Below are positions 35,978 to 47,944 of a DNA stretch of 64,000 nucleotides, in pieces (the stretch's first letter is position 1; each line of letters opens with the position of its first letter). The translations under genes and the position numbers were made by a program. Origin of the DNA: Schistocephalus solidus (lineage: Eukaryota; Platyhelminthes; Cestoda; Diphyllobothriidea; Diphyllobothriidae); contig WEDG01002050.1 in the NCBI GenBank assembly GCA_017591395.1, positions 1-64,000 on the forward strand, given 5' to 3'. Below the pieces are notes generated by a model. That model had not been told where the DNA came from. It did not search any database and saw only the letters and a list, made by a program, of their open reading frames with translations.

Positions 35978-36929
35978 CTGTATAAGTATGTATTGTTTGC
36001 TATCACTTCGCTTTTCACAAGAAATGGCGTAATTGAAAAAAATGCAGGTCTTTATCTCCACACATCCGCACCGATCCAAACGACGGTTGAAGTGGAAGAG
36101 AACATCAAATAGACACGCAGAATATGAATATTTCCTCCGTCCTGGTCAAAATAGCCACCGCTCTCCTGAGTGCGTACCTTCCAAACAAGCGTGGGCTATT
36201 AATAATGTTTTATAGATTAGGCTATAATGATTAAAGATGGGATTTAAAGTGCTGCTGGAAACGCATGCTGACCGGATGCTCACGTACACACATCAAAATA
36301 CTTGGCCTGTTCGACACCCACTACCAGAAGTTCCCAAAACCTCACCCTCTACTTAAATTTTCACGATACTTATCACCATTAGAGTAGTTAAAATTCGATA
36401 GATTTTTCAGCCTAGTTTCTTCTCCCAACCTCCCTAGCACTACAAGCGGATACAAACCACTGATCATTCCTTCTGTCGAAAACGTTTGTTTAGCAAGTGG
36501 TTTATTTGTTTGGAGATAATCTGCCTTCCCTTTTCCCTGGACATAGTTGGCCTGCAATCAGCATCCTCTACTGAACCAGCAGTAACATTTAAGATGGTTT
36601 AGGCCAGTTTAACACTATCTTGTGCATTGCAGTAAAGCGTTCTTGTCAAGCAGAAGGTGTCACTTTGGGAGATACACAGGGTAGCCCGGGCCCAACTGAA
36701 CCGCAATTTGTATTCAAAATTACAAAATACTTGGAACGAAACTTTATTATTTAAAGTTACTGGAACGGATGAAAATGTAAACAATTATTTGCAATATGCC
36801 TACGATATTGATCCAAGTCTGAACTAGTTACATTTTGCATATATTTGTACATCTTTATGAAGCTCGGATTCAGGTAAATGAAAGCCGTTTGTTTAACGCT
36901 GAATACTTACTTTTTAGTAGTCCCAAGAG

Positions 36930-37260
36930 ATAGAACTATGGAGGGCTGAGGACTGGGAACCTTGCAGGCCACTCCATGGTACCACGGTTCCATATACCCG
37001 GAAAAATATTCATCCAGGCACTTTCTACAAGAGCGCCCACAATGAGCAGGGGCACAACCCTGCTAGAAGTAGAAATCGACGTAATCTGCCCTCAAATTTT
37101 CCTGCACCATTTATAAATGTGTTTTAGTTGACTCTGTATTGTCAACTAAAAACGGGTCAGTTAGTCCTGAACTGCAAAGGCCATACGAATCAGTGACACC
37201 AGACAAATTAAGCTTATGTAGCCATACATCATGTGAATTTGGATCTAACCAAGAAACTCA
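36930..37260 (-). pseudogene. Mariner-like transposase remnant
   Basis: Frames on the minus strand read GLTDPFLVDNTES near 37170, then RADYVDFYF and QGCAPAHCGRSCRKCLDEYF (37000-37080), and in another frame MEWPARFPVLSPP near 36950. These correspond to the catalytic-core and C-terminal motifs of Tc1/mariner-type transposases, QDGAPxH and WPxRSPDLxP. At least one frameshift and several stops are present. It lies in an intron of the minus-strand host gene. Confidence 0.65.
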
Positions 37261-37589
37261 GTTTTATCGATTCCGCTATCCATGAAGTTTTTAAGCATGA
37301 CAAGTTCATGAACATTGAGGGTGACATGAAAAAGGTCTACCTTAGTTTAGTGCACACAGTTGACATTCTGAACATCTGCTGTAACGTTTGTTCCATTTAT
37401 CGGTAAATTTTCATAATAATAAAAAAGTTATAATAATAAGTGTTCGGTTACATCTGGGTCATCCTGTATATAAGCTGGTTTAAGTACATTTGAAATTGGG
37501 TGGCAACCTACCAGCAAGCGAGTTTAGCGTGTAGGACCTTCTAGCATCCACCTTCGAGCTCCTCTTTGGTCCCTGTCTGCCCGACTCAC

Positions 37590-37696
37590 CAGTAGACTGA
37601 AGGGAGTCTGCCTGATCCCTGAGGTAGGAGTCAAGATCTTCGTTAATTGAGCCATCAACTAGCTCTGTGAACCAGGTTACCGAGTGCGGTTGAAGC
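37590..37696 (-). CDS. Candidate internal exon
   Basis: It has a strong acceptor (gatttttctctactatag) and a consensus donor GTGAGT. It reads LQPHSVTWFTELVDGSINED then LDSYLRDQADSLQSTG, acidic and helical. Upstream and downstream joins are not settled. Confidence 0.6.
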
Positions 37697-38382
37697 CTAT
37701 AGTAGAGAAAAATCCCAGAGAGTTGATAAAGCATAAACATCTTTGAGACTACCTAGGCTAGCCGAAAAAAATTTAAAATTGTTTAATTGTTACATTTATC
37801 ATTAAATAAAAAAATCCCCTATATTATCTGTTTGGCACCTTCTCCCGTCAAAATATAGTCAATCCTTAACAAAATATTGAACCGTCATTTGATTTTGGGA
37901 CAGCCCGCAGAATCGGCTGTATAAAATGCTGCCAAACTGCAAATTTTAGTTTTTTTCGAAAATCCCGGCATCCGCTGATTAATTAAAGGTTAGCAAATAA
38001 AATCCGCCAGCCTTTGGACTCTTGCAAAAACAAAGGAGAATATGAAGGCCCACTGGCCACTGGACTCATTGGATTCTTAACCGAACTAGTGAATGACTGC
38101 CATTAGAAGGCCTCACAGTGTGCTAGTCAGCTGCAACAAATGATCAATATGTTTGATCATAGTACGTGGCAGGCGGGTGGCATACTGAAAATAAAGTGTA
38201 TTAAATTATTTTCCAACTACTAACAATAAGAGAGTAGTCCTGTAAGTTAATATATTCGAATAGCCGACAGCTGTTGGCTTCTCTCGTGTCATTATACAAA
38301 CAATGTCGTTTCCATTTTCCTTATGTAGCAATGCCTTCTTAGCAATTTTTTAACAAAAAGGGGTTAAAAGGCCTTCACTTAC

Positions 38383-38502
38383 GTTTACTTTAATAAAATT
38401 GAACTGATCTGAAAATTCGGCTATTAAGTAGCTCCTTCGCTGACTTGCTGCCGGCCACCAATTCTGACTTCGTGCGCTTGACGTCAAATCCAGAAGCTCC
38501 CG
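38383..38502 (-). CDS. Candidate internal exon, 40 codons phase 0/0
   Basis: Acceptor tatgtttgctag and donor AAC|GTAAGT enclose exactly 40 codons: RELLDLTSSARSQNWWPAAS then QRRSYLIAEFSDQFNFIKVN. A second frame is also open for part of the span (GFDVKRTKSELVAGSKSAKE), but it meets a stop before the donor. Confidence 0.5.
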
Positions 38503-41217
38503 CTAGCAAACATAGGCTCCTTCGATTCACAAGTTTTTGACAACATAGTCTTGAGAATTACAGCTTCATTGAGGTCTAATGGCGTGATTTAAGTGACAAT
38601 TGTGCCTACGAACAGTATCATATTTTCCATTTAAGGTACACGAACACATAGTATCTGTCATTCGATGAGTGACACTGATGCTAAAGTATGCTGCGATATT
38701 CTTTTTACGTTGGAAATGTTTTTACTGCATTATATAAAGCACCTTAACTCTCGGATTCTTTCTCTGTCGTTCCCAATCTCCCGATTTGTTGCCGAATCGT
38801 TTACTAGTACTAGTTACAGTGTGCTCGTCATGTCGTGCCGATAGACTTCACACACGTTTACTACAATAAAGAAGAGTACGTTTAAAGCCTTCTACGAACT
38901 ATTTAAAAATCACCTCCCAGAACTCGCGATAATTGAGCGACCGTTAAACTACTGAATTATGATAAGTAGTACTTTTTTCTAAACTCTGAGTTGCTTAACA
39001 CAGGCGGTCGGCCAGCTGACTTCATGCAACAAGGCACATCTTCGGGTAATGCAAACGGTTCTCAGATTCCTAGCGTCTACACTGTGCAAATATCTACTTC
39101 CGAAAATTCTTCCGCTACGTGGAACTTTTGGCTTACTTTGCTAATTTGTGTACGTACTCATCCCTAATGTAAGATTGCTTCGGGGTTTTCGAAATCCTCG
39201 GAGCGCAACCATTGGGGGAGGATCCAAGAGCTGAATGCAGCATGATTAATTGATTTGTCTGCAGAATATGTGTACTCCACGCTGTAATCGAACTTTAAGA
39301 GAGCAATGGTTCTGCGGATAGGAAGAACCACCTGGCTCTTTCAGAAATGTTAATCAAATTTATTTCATTCAGAATTTTTACGTGGGTGTGGAGTTGTGGT
39401 TGAAAATATCAAACTCGGGTATAAGTTTTAATTTTTAGACTGCTTAATTATCGAGCTTGTACATCAGTTAAGCTGATGGTTTTATTTAAACAGGGATATA
39501 AGAGGAGAAGTTCAAACTGATTGCTTCATCTTATGTTCAAAAAAAAACATTTTAGGAAGTTCACCTCGATATATGGAAATATAACGCCAATTTCAGAGTT
39601 GTTTCTTCAAAAAGATGTCAAGTCTTACATGTATGCCACATTGCCATAGGCGATGTTGTAGAATGTTTTCCAGTCATTTACAAAATCCCGGAAGTATGCT
39701 TCACTGGCTAGCAGATTTATCTGAAAATGTTGCAAATTTTGTGAAAGTTCGTCAGAAATTAATAAGAAAGTTATGTCCATGGAAACTTACGGTACGAGAA
39801 TTTTATTTCTTAAAACAATTGATAGCAAATAGCATTTTCTTTAATTCCTTTACGCAAAGATGGCTTATAATTTTAATTATAAAATGTTTATAACTGTGAA
39901 AATGTTTAAGACACTTCAAGGTCCCTTCAAGTCACATCATATCGCTTCATTTCACAATTCTCCTCTTAACGAATGCGGTATACTGCACAAGATTGCATTA
40001 TAAGACTGCATGACATAAAGGACTGTATGGAAGTTATTAAAAAGAAGACATAGAGCTTGTAGATCGATCAACCTAAATGCAAAGCCAACGAAAAAACGAG
40101 CTCAACATTAATTTTGAATAAGAACATTCTTGTGGAACCTAAACACCCCCTTCGTTTGGCATCAAATTTTAAAAAAGCGTCGTTTTCAGTCAAATGAGCA
40201 TGCAATAGAATACCATTTGTTGGGTTTTCTATAAAATATGCTTTAATAGGTGTGGGCGTCAAAATTCCATATGAACAATTGCATAATACACAAAAAGTCA
40301 TTTTCATATCGAAGGGGGTTTCGCGGAAGGCCAACAAAACTTTCGTTTAAAAGCCGAAATCCCAGTGACTGAAATATCTTGAGATTATGCTTCAAGATAA
40401 TAAATTTTACCATTCAAATTGTAATCATTCTTAATTTAAAGCGCATTTTAAATGTTTGGTTATGATTGCATGAAATCGGTCAATTACTTTATGCATAGAT
40501 TTTTGACTGTTTCAAATCAGCCTCGGACTCACAATTGTAATCTACTATATTTTGCTTCATTGTTTTATTTGACTCGAGTTTATCTGTTTTAATTATTGGC
40601 TATCCACCCCCTGATTGTCCATATATGTGACCTTGAGTGCGGGCGAATGATCTACTCAGTACGTTGACGTATTACCATTGGCCGCTTATCGCGGATTTCA
40701 TTCAAGTCTGGCTTCCTCGATGCGCAGTTGGGTGGCATTTTATATGGCCAATGATGTTGACATGGGGCTCCTGACACCCTGACACACCAATCCGAATTCA
40801 GAAACTTCCATTCCAATTGATAATTGATCCAGTGCATTACGGTGTAGAGAAGATTTAAAAACTCTTTTGAGCCTTGGGAGGTGGCGCTTTATGGGGCATG
40901 GATTTTGGTTTAAAATTTCCAAAACAGGTTTATGTACTACTGAGACATTAGTATTTTTTCACTGTCCCTGTTTACTTCTCAAAGATTTCGGAAAATCACT
41001 ACTGCTAGATGTGAACATTCAAATGAAGATCAGCCTCATTGGGGAACTCAAAAATATACTTGTCGAAGTTGTAAGACGAAATAGAAGTTATTTTTCAACT
41101 CCTATGAGCGCATGACAGAATAATTTCTGAGGACCATAAAACTTGATATTGTTTTTCGAAAAGTGTAAGCAACGCATTATGGTTATGTTTCCTCCTTAAC
41201 CTCAAATAATCACTCAC
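38503..41217. other. Long AT-rich stretch, no firm gene
   Basis: An 89-codon minus frame at 40068-40337 (FDMKMTFCVLCNCSYGILTP then NPTNGILLHAHLTENDAFLK) is protein-like but unbounded. Minus frames at 40652-40922 and a plus frame at 39615-39893 are weaker. The text at 40370-40400 (gaaatatcttgagattatg) resembles 25273-25300, which suggests shared old repeats. Confidence 0.35.
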
Positions 41218-41310
41218 CTTTACCAAGTTAGGACCTTCATTTTGATAAATTGTTGTCAATTTCCGTTTCCACTGCACACGTTTCCTCATGCATACGATGG
41301 CCTTTCCAAG
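41218..41310 (-). CDS. Candidate internal exon, 31 codons phase 0/0
   Basis: It has an excellent acceptor (aaaaatctttttttag) and a consensus donor AAAG|GTGAGT. It encodes LGKAIVCMRKRVQWKRKLTT then IYQNEGPNLVK, strongly basic. Phase fits the 38383-38502 exon. It is the right-most exon I can place in the minus-strand string. Confidence 0.6.
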
Positions 41311-41878
41311 CTAAAAAAAGATTTTTGACAGGCATTCGTCGACGTAGCGCAAATATAAACCGGTAAAAGGATTTAAGGATTTAAGTGTTTATAGCATTTG
41401 TGGGAGTCATCTGTACCAAATTTTACGAAAACAAGTCCGAAAATCATATGAATGCTTTAGTTGAACGCTAAGTATTCTAGAGAAAAAATAAACATAAGGC
41501 ACCGATGATTCTTCTTCGGCAGGCTCTTTATATCATTCCTAAGGAAATCACTACAATTGCAACCAGAATTTCAGACTTTATTGGCTTTGCCAAAAGTAGC
41601 CCTGCGTTATTGACCTCATTCCCCTAGGTACTTACTCATCCATTCAAATGTCGGCAGATGTGCTTATACTGCTTACACGTGGTCAATGTATATGCACTCA
41701 GCTATATCAAATGGGTTTATAGACTTAGATACCAATCGCTCCAAGATAAATGCAGGTCAATGCAACCAATACCAACCAGTGGACACCTTTTTGCACAAAG
41801 TTTAGCCGACCACATAATCTTTTAATAGTTATAGTTAAAAATTGATTTTTTGTATATTAACCTTGCGTCTGACGATGA

Positions 41879-42015
41879 GCCCAGGAACCCGCATAGAAAA
41901 CGCAGGAAAAAGCTTAATTGTCCTCAAATACTTTTTCTCTTTATAATCATCTGTCTTTGGATGCCTAGCTTTTCATATAGTTACGCAAATATTAATATAC
42001 TAAAAAATCTCGAGG
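41879..42015 (+). CDS. Secreted or membrane protein gene, exon 1 of 3 found
   Basis: The frame is open from 41835 without an ATG. The useful part encodes a basic patch (HRKRRKKLNC), then a hydrophobic segment (ILFLFIIICLWMPSFSYSYA) suited to a signal peptide or signal anchor, then NINILKNLEG up to donor G|GTATAA. The trailing base joins in frame to the exon at 42802. The true start may lie in an upstream exon or be supplied after trans-splicing, and the left edge given here (after gatgag) is a guess. Confidence 0.55.
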
Positions 42016-42801
42016 GTATAAGAACTTCCTTTCATGGAAGACAAACTGACAAAGAAGCAAACTAAGCAGTTTTTAATCATACCAACTTAATTATATAAGA
42101 AAGTAAACTATAAACAGTTTAAATCATTCAAACATGCATTGGAGATTACGATCCACAACTGAAGGTGAGTTTTTAGGCATTAAGGCTAATAGAAAGGAAG
42201 ATTAATCTGCAAAGCGTTTAAACATTGCAGTTCATTGTAAGTTAATTTTGTGGAGAGCGTAGGACGTGTTTTCTTTTTCGGAAGCAGTGGCCGTACAAAT
42301 TTATGTTAAGCTCAGATAATAAAGTTGCCCATAGACTTTCGTTTAAAATTTCCGCACGTAAACACATTGCGTTAAGATTCCATAGCCAGCGCAACTAGAT
42401 GTTATAAGATTTGAGCCAATGGTCTTTCCTCACTGCACCTAGGAATGAAGTAATTTCTATTAAGGCTTGTAACGAGCTTATCAGAAAACATCAGTGAAAC
42501 TCGTTTTGAAAATATGCATTCACCCTTTCAAGATTGGGACTGAGACATAATTAAAAAGGCTCAAAAACATTTGTGATAGTGCAATATTTCCTCTGCATTA
42601 CGATGCTTATGCAAATTCAGTCATATTTCGTATGATTGCTTCCCTACCAATTTCGCATATTCAAGTTATGTTAGCATGAAATACAGCTTTTGTACAGTCC
42701 TTATGTGATGTAAGGGATAATTTCGGTTTCAACGCGTTCAACAATTCAGATTTATTTGAACGTCTAACCCTCAGTTTTAATTTCTTAAATTTTGTTTTCA
42801 G

Positions 42802-42848
42802 GCTTTTGTTCACAAAACAACTATAGAGGTTGCCCAATGAATTTAAAG
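42802..42848 (+). CDS. Secreted or membrane protein gene, exon 2
   Basis: It has a strong acceptor (cttaaattttgttttcag). The 47 bp read FCSQNNYRGCPMNLK, then donor GTTATA. Two leading bases complete a glycine with the previous exon, and the end is phase 0, matching the next exon. Two cysteines suggest an extracellular location. Confidence 0.55.
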
Positions 42849-43167
42849 GTTATAGTGTGTTTGCAATAATTTTCTGTTTTTAAAGTAATAGAAATGGCCC
42901 AGTAGATAAGTCTGAACACATATAGTCATGAGAATTGGTCAGAACACACAATTATGATGACATTTCTTCAAAGCAAACTAGATTTCTCCGTTCTTCAAGT
43001 AAAAACCCCAACCAAAACGAAATTTGTACGTAAACAAAACGTAACAAGTGAAGTTTCAATGTAACTGTTCCAGGAAATACGACAGAATTTATTCCAACAT
43101 TAGCAGCCACTGGACGCATTACCTAATAATTCCTCTTTTATTTTTGCGTGTGTATTTCTTCTTACAG

Positions 43168-43395
43168 TCAGAATGCGTCTTTGAATTCGACTTCTGTGAG
43201 AATAGCACACTCAACAGTTCCCAAAATTTGAACGCATACAAGAACAGGTCTTGGTCTGCCTTCCATTTTAATCAAGAAGTTCCATTCAACTCGAACAAAA
43301 TCAATCATACTTATTGCGAAAATAATCTCGTAACTTATTATGACAGGGACTTAAAGTGGGTTTTTCCAAATAAGACTCACAGCATTCGGTCCTAA
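43168..43395 (+). CDS. Secreted or membrane protein gene, terminal exon
   Basis: It has an excellent acceptor (long T/C run ending gtgtatttcttcttacag) and 75 codons to TAA. It begins SECVFEFDFCENSTLNSSQN and ends WVFPNKTHSIRS. Five N-glycosylation sequons are visible across it (NST, NSS, NRS, NHT, NKT) along with three cysteines. The opening CVFEFDFC faintly recalls a MAM-domain start, but the rest does not support that family. With the two upstream exons it gives a short, phase-consistent protein. Confidence 0.6.
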   Translation, partial: SECVFEFDFCENSTLNSSQNLNAYKNRSWSAFHFNQEVPFNSNKINHTYCENNLVTYYDRDLKWVFPNKTHSIRS

Positions 43396-43697
43396 ATTTG
43401 CTATGAACGTTTGGGTCAAAAACAACCAACTTCATTTGAATAAATGTAAGCACGCATAACAGCCACGACTAGACTAATACCTTTGATACATAACTTTACC
43501 AGGTTTCTATCTCTCATAGTCTTAAAACCCTAGCGATGCCTTTTGCCTATGTTTCTGTTGAGAAATTGCGCAGCTATCAGAGCTTTACGTCCGTAAATAT
43601 CCTCAGTCGTTTCTATGTTTCTGGTATATATTCACCCCTAAAGGAATTTAAAGGCCATACTTCGAGACAATAGCAAAGTGAAACTTCATATAAATAA

Positions 43698-43925
43698 ATG
43701 ATACGAAATGTTGACTCTAAGATTAGAACCAAAGTTGTGGAAGAGGTAACATTGAAAATCATGGGTTCAATTGATCAACAAGAGCCCTCGTTATGGCGTC
43801 AAAAGGCCGCAGAAAATTGGAAAATACGTGATTCAGTTTTTATTCCTTATTCATGCTGGAATATGGTTAATCAAATGCTGTGCAAACCACCATCAACTGC
43901 CAATATGGCGGGTGCATTGATGTGA
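43698..43925 (+). CDS. Possible exon downstream of the secreted-protein gene
   Basis: A 75-codon frame contains KVVEEVTLKIMGSIDQQEPS and WKIRDSVFIPYSCWNMVNQM. No strong splice signals flank it. It could be part of another plus-strand gene or chance. Confidence 0.25.
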   Translation: MIRNVDSKIRTKVVEEVTLKIMGSIDQQEPSLWRQKAAENWKIRDSVFIPYSCWNMVNQMLCKPPSTANMAGALM

Positions 43926-44028
43926 TATTTTTCGTTTTAGGTTGATTGCAGTTGATCGGAATCCTAACGGCAACATTGGGGCTGGATCTGACAAATCCTT
44001 GTTTCATGGCTTAATTTGGATCTTAAAA

Positions 44029-44031
<3 letters not shown>

Positions 44032-44078
<47 letters not shown>
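44032..44078. repeat. (TA)n microsatellite
   Basis: About 23 TA units. Open frames through it (Tyr-Ile repeats) are artefacts. Confidence 0.9.
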
Positions 44079-44080
<2 letters not shown>

Positions 44081-44988
44081 CAATTTCCTCTGGAAATCTG
44101 TTCATAAATGGTCTTACAGGATTGCTTATCATGTTTGTATTTGCAATCCGAGAGGCGAAGGTACAGCGGCGTTTTTGCCATTGCGCGATTGTCTCATGCC
44201 AGTAGCAAACGGCAGAGGCACATCCTGATCCAAGAGCGCGAACGTAGATGAGACGGACGTACTGCAGGAAATTGCTTCTTCCCTGGAATTTGAGAACTGA
44301 GAATAAACGGCAGGTTGTGAGAATTAAAATAAGGCACTAGGCACGAAGGCATACACAGAATCCACCCCTTGACTACATATTTTACACCATTCCTAAAGAA
44401 TCGATTAGCAGTCCTTTTACTTCTGCAACTGAGCGCCATCTAAAGCCTCCTTTTTGCTTTCAGCTTAATTTGCTAAAGGCGCAAAACATGAATCGGAAGT
44501 CAGTTTCTGCAACAAAACCAGGATATTTATTCGCGGATCGTACGCTTGTTAGGTATCCTTGTCTGGGCCAGATGACGATAAATATCAGCAAGAAGGAGTC
44601 TCTATAAAGTATTTCTAGGAGGTTGACAAATATACACAATCAGCAAAGGAGCCTGTGTTTGTGGCCTTTTTAGTTTACATTATTGGCGCAGAATTGGCTG
44701 ATGTGACTGTAAACTAATACATTTTCCAATAACGTCTCTACGATGTGGATACCAGTGTCTAGTAGATTTTCGACAGTTGGCAATATCTGAGGCATATACA
44801 CCATCTGGTTCACTCAAGAATGGGCGCATGGGGATCCATTGGCTATCTGATAAAAACAAGCTCGTTTTGGGTGGTGAGGGTCATAAACGGGCAACCAGGC
44901 CGAAGTCGGCCAAATTATGACAGTAGGGGGCGATCCATGTTTTCTTTCATCATCCCTCCCTTCTCCTGTATAGAAAGGGTGCGTCAGA

Positions 44989-45068
44989 AAAAGAAGAAGA
45001 AGAAAAAAGAAGAAGAAGAAGAAGAATATGAAAAAGAAGAAAAAGAAGAAGAAGAAGAAGAAGAAGAA
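44989..45068. repeat. (GAA)n / (AAG)n tract
   Basis: An imperfect GAA trinucleotide run about 80 bp long. The Lys/Glu and Phe/Leu open frames across it are artefacts. The sequence just after it leads into a Penelope-type 3' end. Confidence 0.85.
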
Positions 45069-45155
45069 GGGTGAGCGCTGGAACACTGTGCCTAATGGCC
45101 TGACGGTTCGGGTTCTCTTTCGAACGCATCATCAACGGCAGTTCAGTAACTATTT

Positions 45156-45188
45156 CTGAAGATGGGTTCGAGAGAGCGTCCGAAATGC
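45156..45188 (+). ncRNA. Degenerate hammerhead-like motif
   Basis: CTGAAGA, then T, GGGTTC, a short loop, then GCGTCC and GAAATGC. The flanks (aactatttctgaagatgggt and ccaggccggtaaa) parallel 11945-12000, so it is another copy of the same repeat 3' end. Stem II is imperfect here. Confidence 0.4.
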
Positions 45189-46014
45189 CAGGCCGGTAAA
45201 CACCATTTGAACTGCTTCCTGGAATCCGGCTGTTCTTTTCTATCGGCAAGGGGTGAGTCTTTTGAACAGGAATGAGCAAAGCAACTGGCTATGTGTGATC
45301 GGAGGGCGCCCACCATCAGCTCTAGTCTTGGTGATTCAGTCCAGCAACTCGGAAGTAAATTTAACTTTATGAAAGCTACTGCAACAAGAAATCTCTAAAA
45401 TTAAGTTAGCTCTAGTTTCGCCTCATAAGTGAAGGTAATGTGAATCCAGAGTGATTGGTGGAGTACCATAGGTGCCACTGATTGCATCCGATGGGCCTTT
45501 ACTATGCGCTAACCTTACCGTCATTGACTGCTTCTAAAGATTTCCACTGAAGCCTCTCAACTGACAAATTAATTAGGGTTCGAGTGAAACACTTCATCTC
45601 CTATTGTGCTGTAGTTTATCTTCGTCAATTGCTGCGTTTCGGATGACATTTTCCGAGAATTCATTATTCCGAAAGTATAATAGAATCACTTGCGCTTACA
45701 AAAATAGCCGATAGTAGCTTTAAAGGACATTGAAAACTTTTTTAACTTGGAAAGGCGTGAAATACAACATGTTGGCGTCTCCAACACCTTACACTCGTGG
45801 AATTGCAAGGTGAAGTATTATGGAAGATTCCCCGTAAAGTGGAATGTCAACAGTCTCTGAGAGCCCACAATTATAACACTATTATAGCTCTGCTCTGAGT
45901 TGTTATTAGCAGAATCCTTTTGGTGCTGGCATCGAAAATCTCGCTTTATCTCACGGAAAGATACCGAATTTCAGAAGAGCTTTATATCAGCCGCCTGAAA
46001 AAAGTATACTCTGT

Positions 46015-46637
46015 AAAAAATGGCTACCTAAATAGCATGTACTTTTATCACGTATTTTTACTATCCTTATAAAGTCAAAAATATTTTATAGAAAACATGC
46101 CTAAATATATTCTATCCTATACTCGTTTAGTAGCAAATAACATCTTAAAATTGTATACTTGAAGAATGGGTAACATTTGGTTTTAAACGAGTTGCTTGTA
46201 ATTCAATGTTTATGACCTTGGAAGGCTCATTCTTAATACATCGTACCCGTCAATTTATTAATGTTGCTTCTTATGTATCCAACATGATCCATATCTATTG
46301 CAAAATATTATGATAAATGTATGACCTCTTCCGCAAAGCATAGAGAACTATGCGATTTTTCTTACACAGAATGTATACATTATTTAGTTTCGAAACCTCG
46401 AATGTATGTGTAACGGCCGGTAGGGTTCAAAATCATTCGGCAATTTACAGACTTGTTAAAAACTGAAATTTACCCATTCTTCAAGTAAATAATTTGAAGA
46501 AGACAAAATTTGCTACCAAACGAGTATAGGCGAGAATATATTTGGGCATGTTTTCCGTAAAATATATAAGAATTTATAAGGACAGTGAAAATCAATGATA
46601 AAAATACATACTACTTGGGTAGTAGGCTACAAGATAA
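46015..46637. repeat. Large inverted repeat, about 180-200 bp arms
   Basis: The left arm (46015-46195) and right arm (46437-46637) are reverse complements with moderate divergence. Paired words include attcttcaagta, aaacgagtatagg, gaatatatttgggcatgtttt and tttataaggacagt. About 240 bp separate them. No transposase is present. It may be a foldback element or two opposed copies of an AT-rich repeat. Confidence 0.75.
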
Positions 46638-46734
46638 TCAGGATAACAACCATAATTAGGCAATTTGCTCGAAATAAAAACACATTTTAGAATTTCGGTC
46701 GCCATTTCATGAGATGGGGAATTAACTGTCGGTA

Positions 46735-47013
46735 TGTGGCCTTTATGGCACTCCCACTCCGTGGGATCCGAGTCAGGTGTGGTGGTACACCCAGGGGCGG
46801 CTCTGACCGCGCCTACCACCTGCGCCCTCTGCCATCTCTGGTCTTCTTGACTCTGTCTTGACACCGAAATCAGGTGGGGGAGAAGGAGAGAGCGCGGTAG
46901 CTGCAGCGCAAGGCTACTATCACTTAAAACTAATTCACTCGCAAGTCACCGTCCCTGCACCACCTGGTGTGGAGCATACGATGGACCTCGTTGAAATCGA
47001 CGGTCGAACTGTC
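46735..47013 (+). mobile_element. LINE 3' end fragment
   Basis: It matches the last 280 bp of the LINE 3'UTR, from tggcctttatggcactccc to gacggtcgaactgtcat. It is a severely 5'-truncated insertion. The bases after it are short tagtttgtat-type repeats. Confidence 0.8.
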
Positions 47014-47096
47014 ATGTAGTAGTTTGTATGTATGCAGTTTGTCTTAAGTACAACTGTAGTTTGTATATAGTTTGTATGCAGTTCGCATAAAGTGCA

Positions 47097-47340
47097 GTGC
47101 CCTTACCAGAAACATTAAATATTCGTGCTCAGGAACTGTGGAGTTTCATCCCTGCCTTGACTATGTTGAGAAAGGCTGAGTCAAAGAAAACCAAGGAATC
47201 AGGCTCCTTTGTTCTAATCAGACCATTCAGAGCATCAACCAACAGCTCTGCAACTAGCAATATCTTTGGTGTAGCAGGGCTTTTACCAGGATCTGGCCTG
47301 TCCGGATTCTTGCAGAACCTTGTGCCAACACGCTGAAATT
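47097..47340. other. Segment open on both strands
   Basis: The plus frame (ELWSFIPALTMLRKAESKKT) and an overlapping minus frame (KILLVAELLVDALNGLIRTK) are both open and protein-like. No splice sites were resolved. It may be a coding remnant of unknown origin. Confidence 0.25.
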
Positions 47341-47639
47341 ATTCGAGGTGCTTAGACACAGTTACGTTAACAGCATTGCTAGGGTCGCAGATGGCATTTT
47401 TTGACGTAAAACGGTCTGCAACGGACTGGAAGAGCGCTCAAAAGACGCCCCTGTGAAGTAAGTGAGCTTGCCAAACAGTACGTTTAAGCTCTCAGAGTTC
47501 ACCGTATCCGCAGAAGGTTCTCAAGGTATAACAGGCTGCTCAAAACACGAAACAAACTTCATCCTCGCTAGCAGCCGCTTAACGAAATGGGTGTGCTCGG
47601 ATCGCGATCGATGAACGCCTCATCTGATCGCAATCGATA

Positions 47640-47790
47640 GGACAATGAGCCCGTGGCTCAGTATCTAGGGCGTTGGACTTCTAACCAACGCATCACATGG
47701 GGCTGGGGATAACTGGCTCATGATGGCATATAAGACAGAAATTTACATTCCAGTACCGATTGGATTAACAATGGGGCATGTTTGTTTCTA
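47640..47790 (+). repeat. SINE family 1, partial
   Basis: The tRNA-like head gagcccgtggctcagtatct then gttggacttctaaccaacg is followed by the family body (ggggataactggctcatgat, gacagaaatttacattcc). The B box has been lost. Confidence 0.6.
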
Positions 47791-47944
47791 ATATACTAGG
47801 CGCTGAGTGGCTGCTGGTGGTGTTAGAGGTTGAGCCCTAAGGAATAACGGGATGACTGTGTCCCGTATTGCGATCAGCGAGTGCCCCAATACCACAAGTT
47901 CTTAAAAATGTGATCCGTTGTTTTAAAATTTGTAAAATTTCAAA

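Noticed and set aside
41643..41730. Minus-strand exon ending at GTAAGT near 41641.
   Set aside because: The only open frame reaches a stop codon directly before the donor.
43168..43395. MAM domain.
   Set aside because: Only the first eight residues resemble a MAM start. Later cysteines and motifs do not fit.
44814..45279. Phe-rich, Leu-rich and Lys/Glu-rich ORFs on both strands.
   Set aside because: They are produced by the GAA trinucleotide tract.
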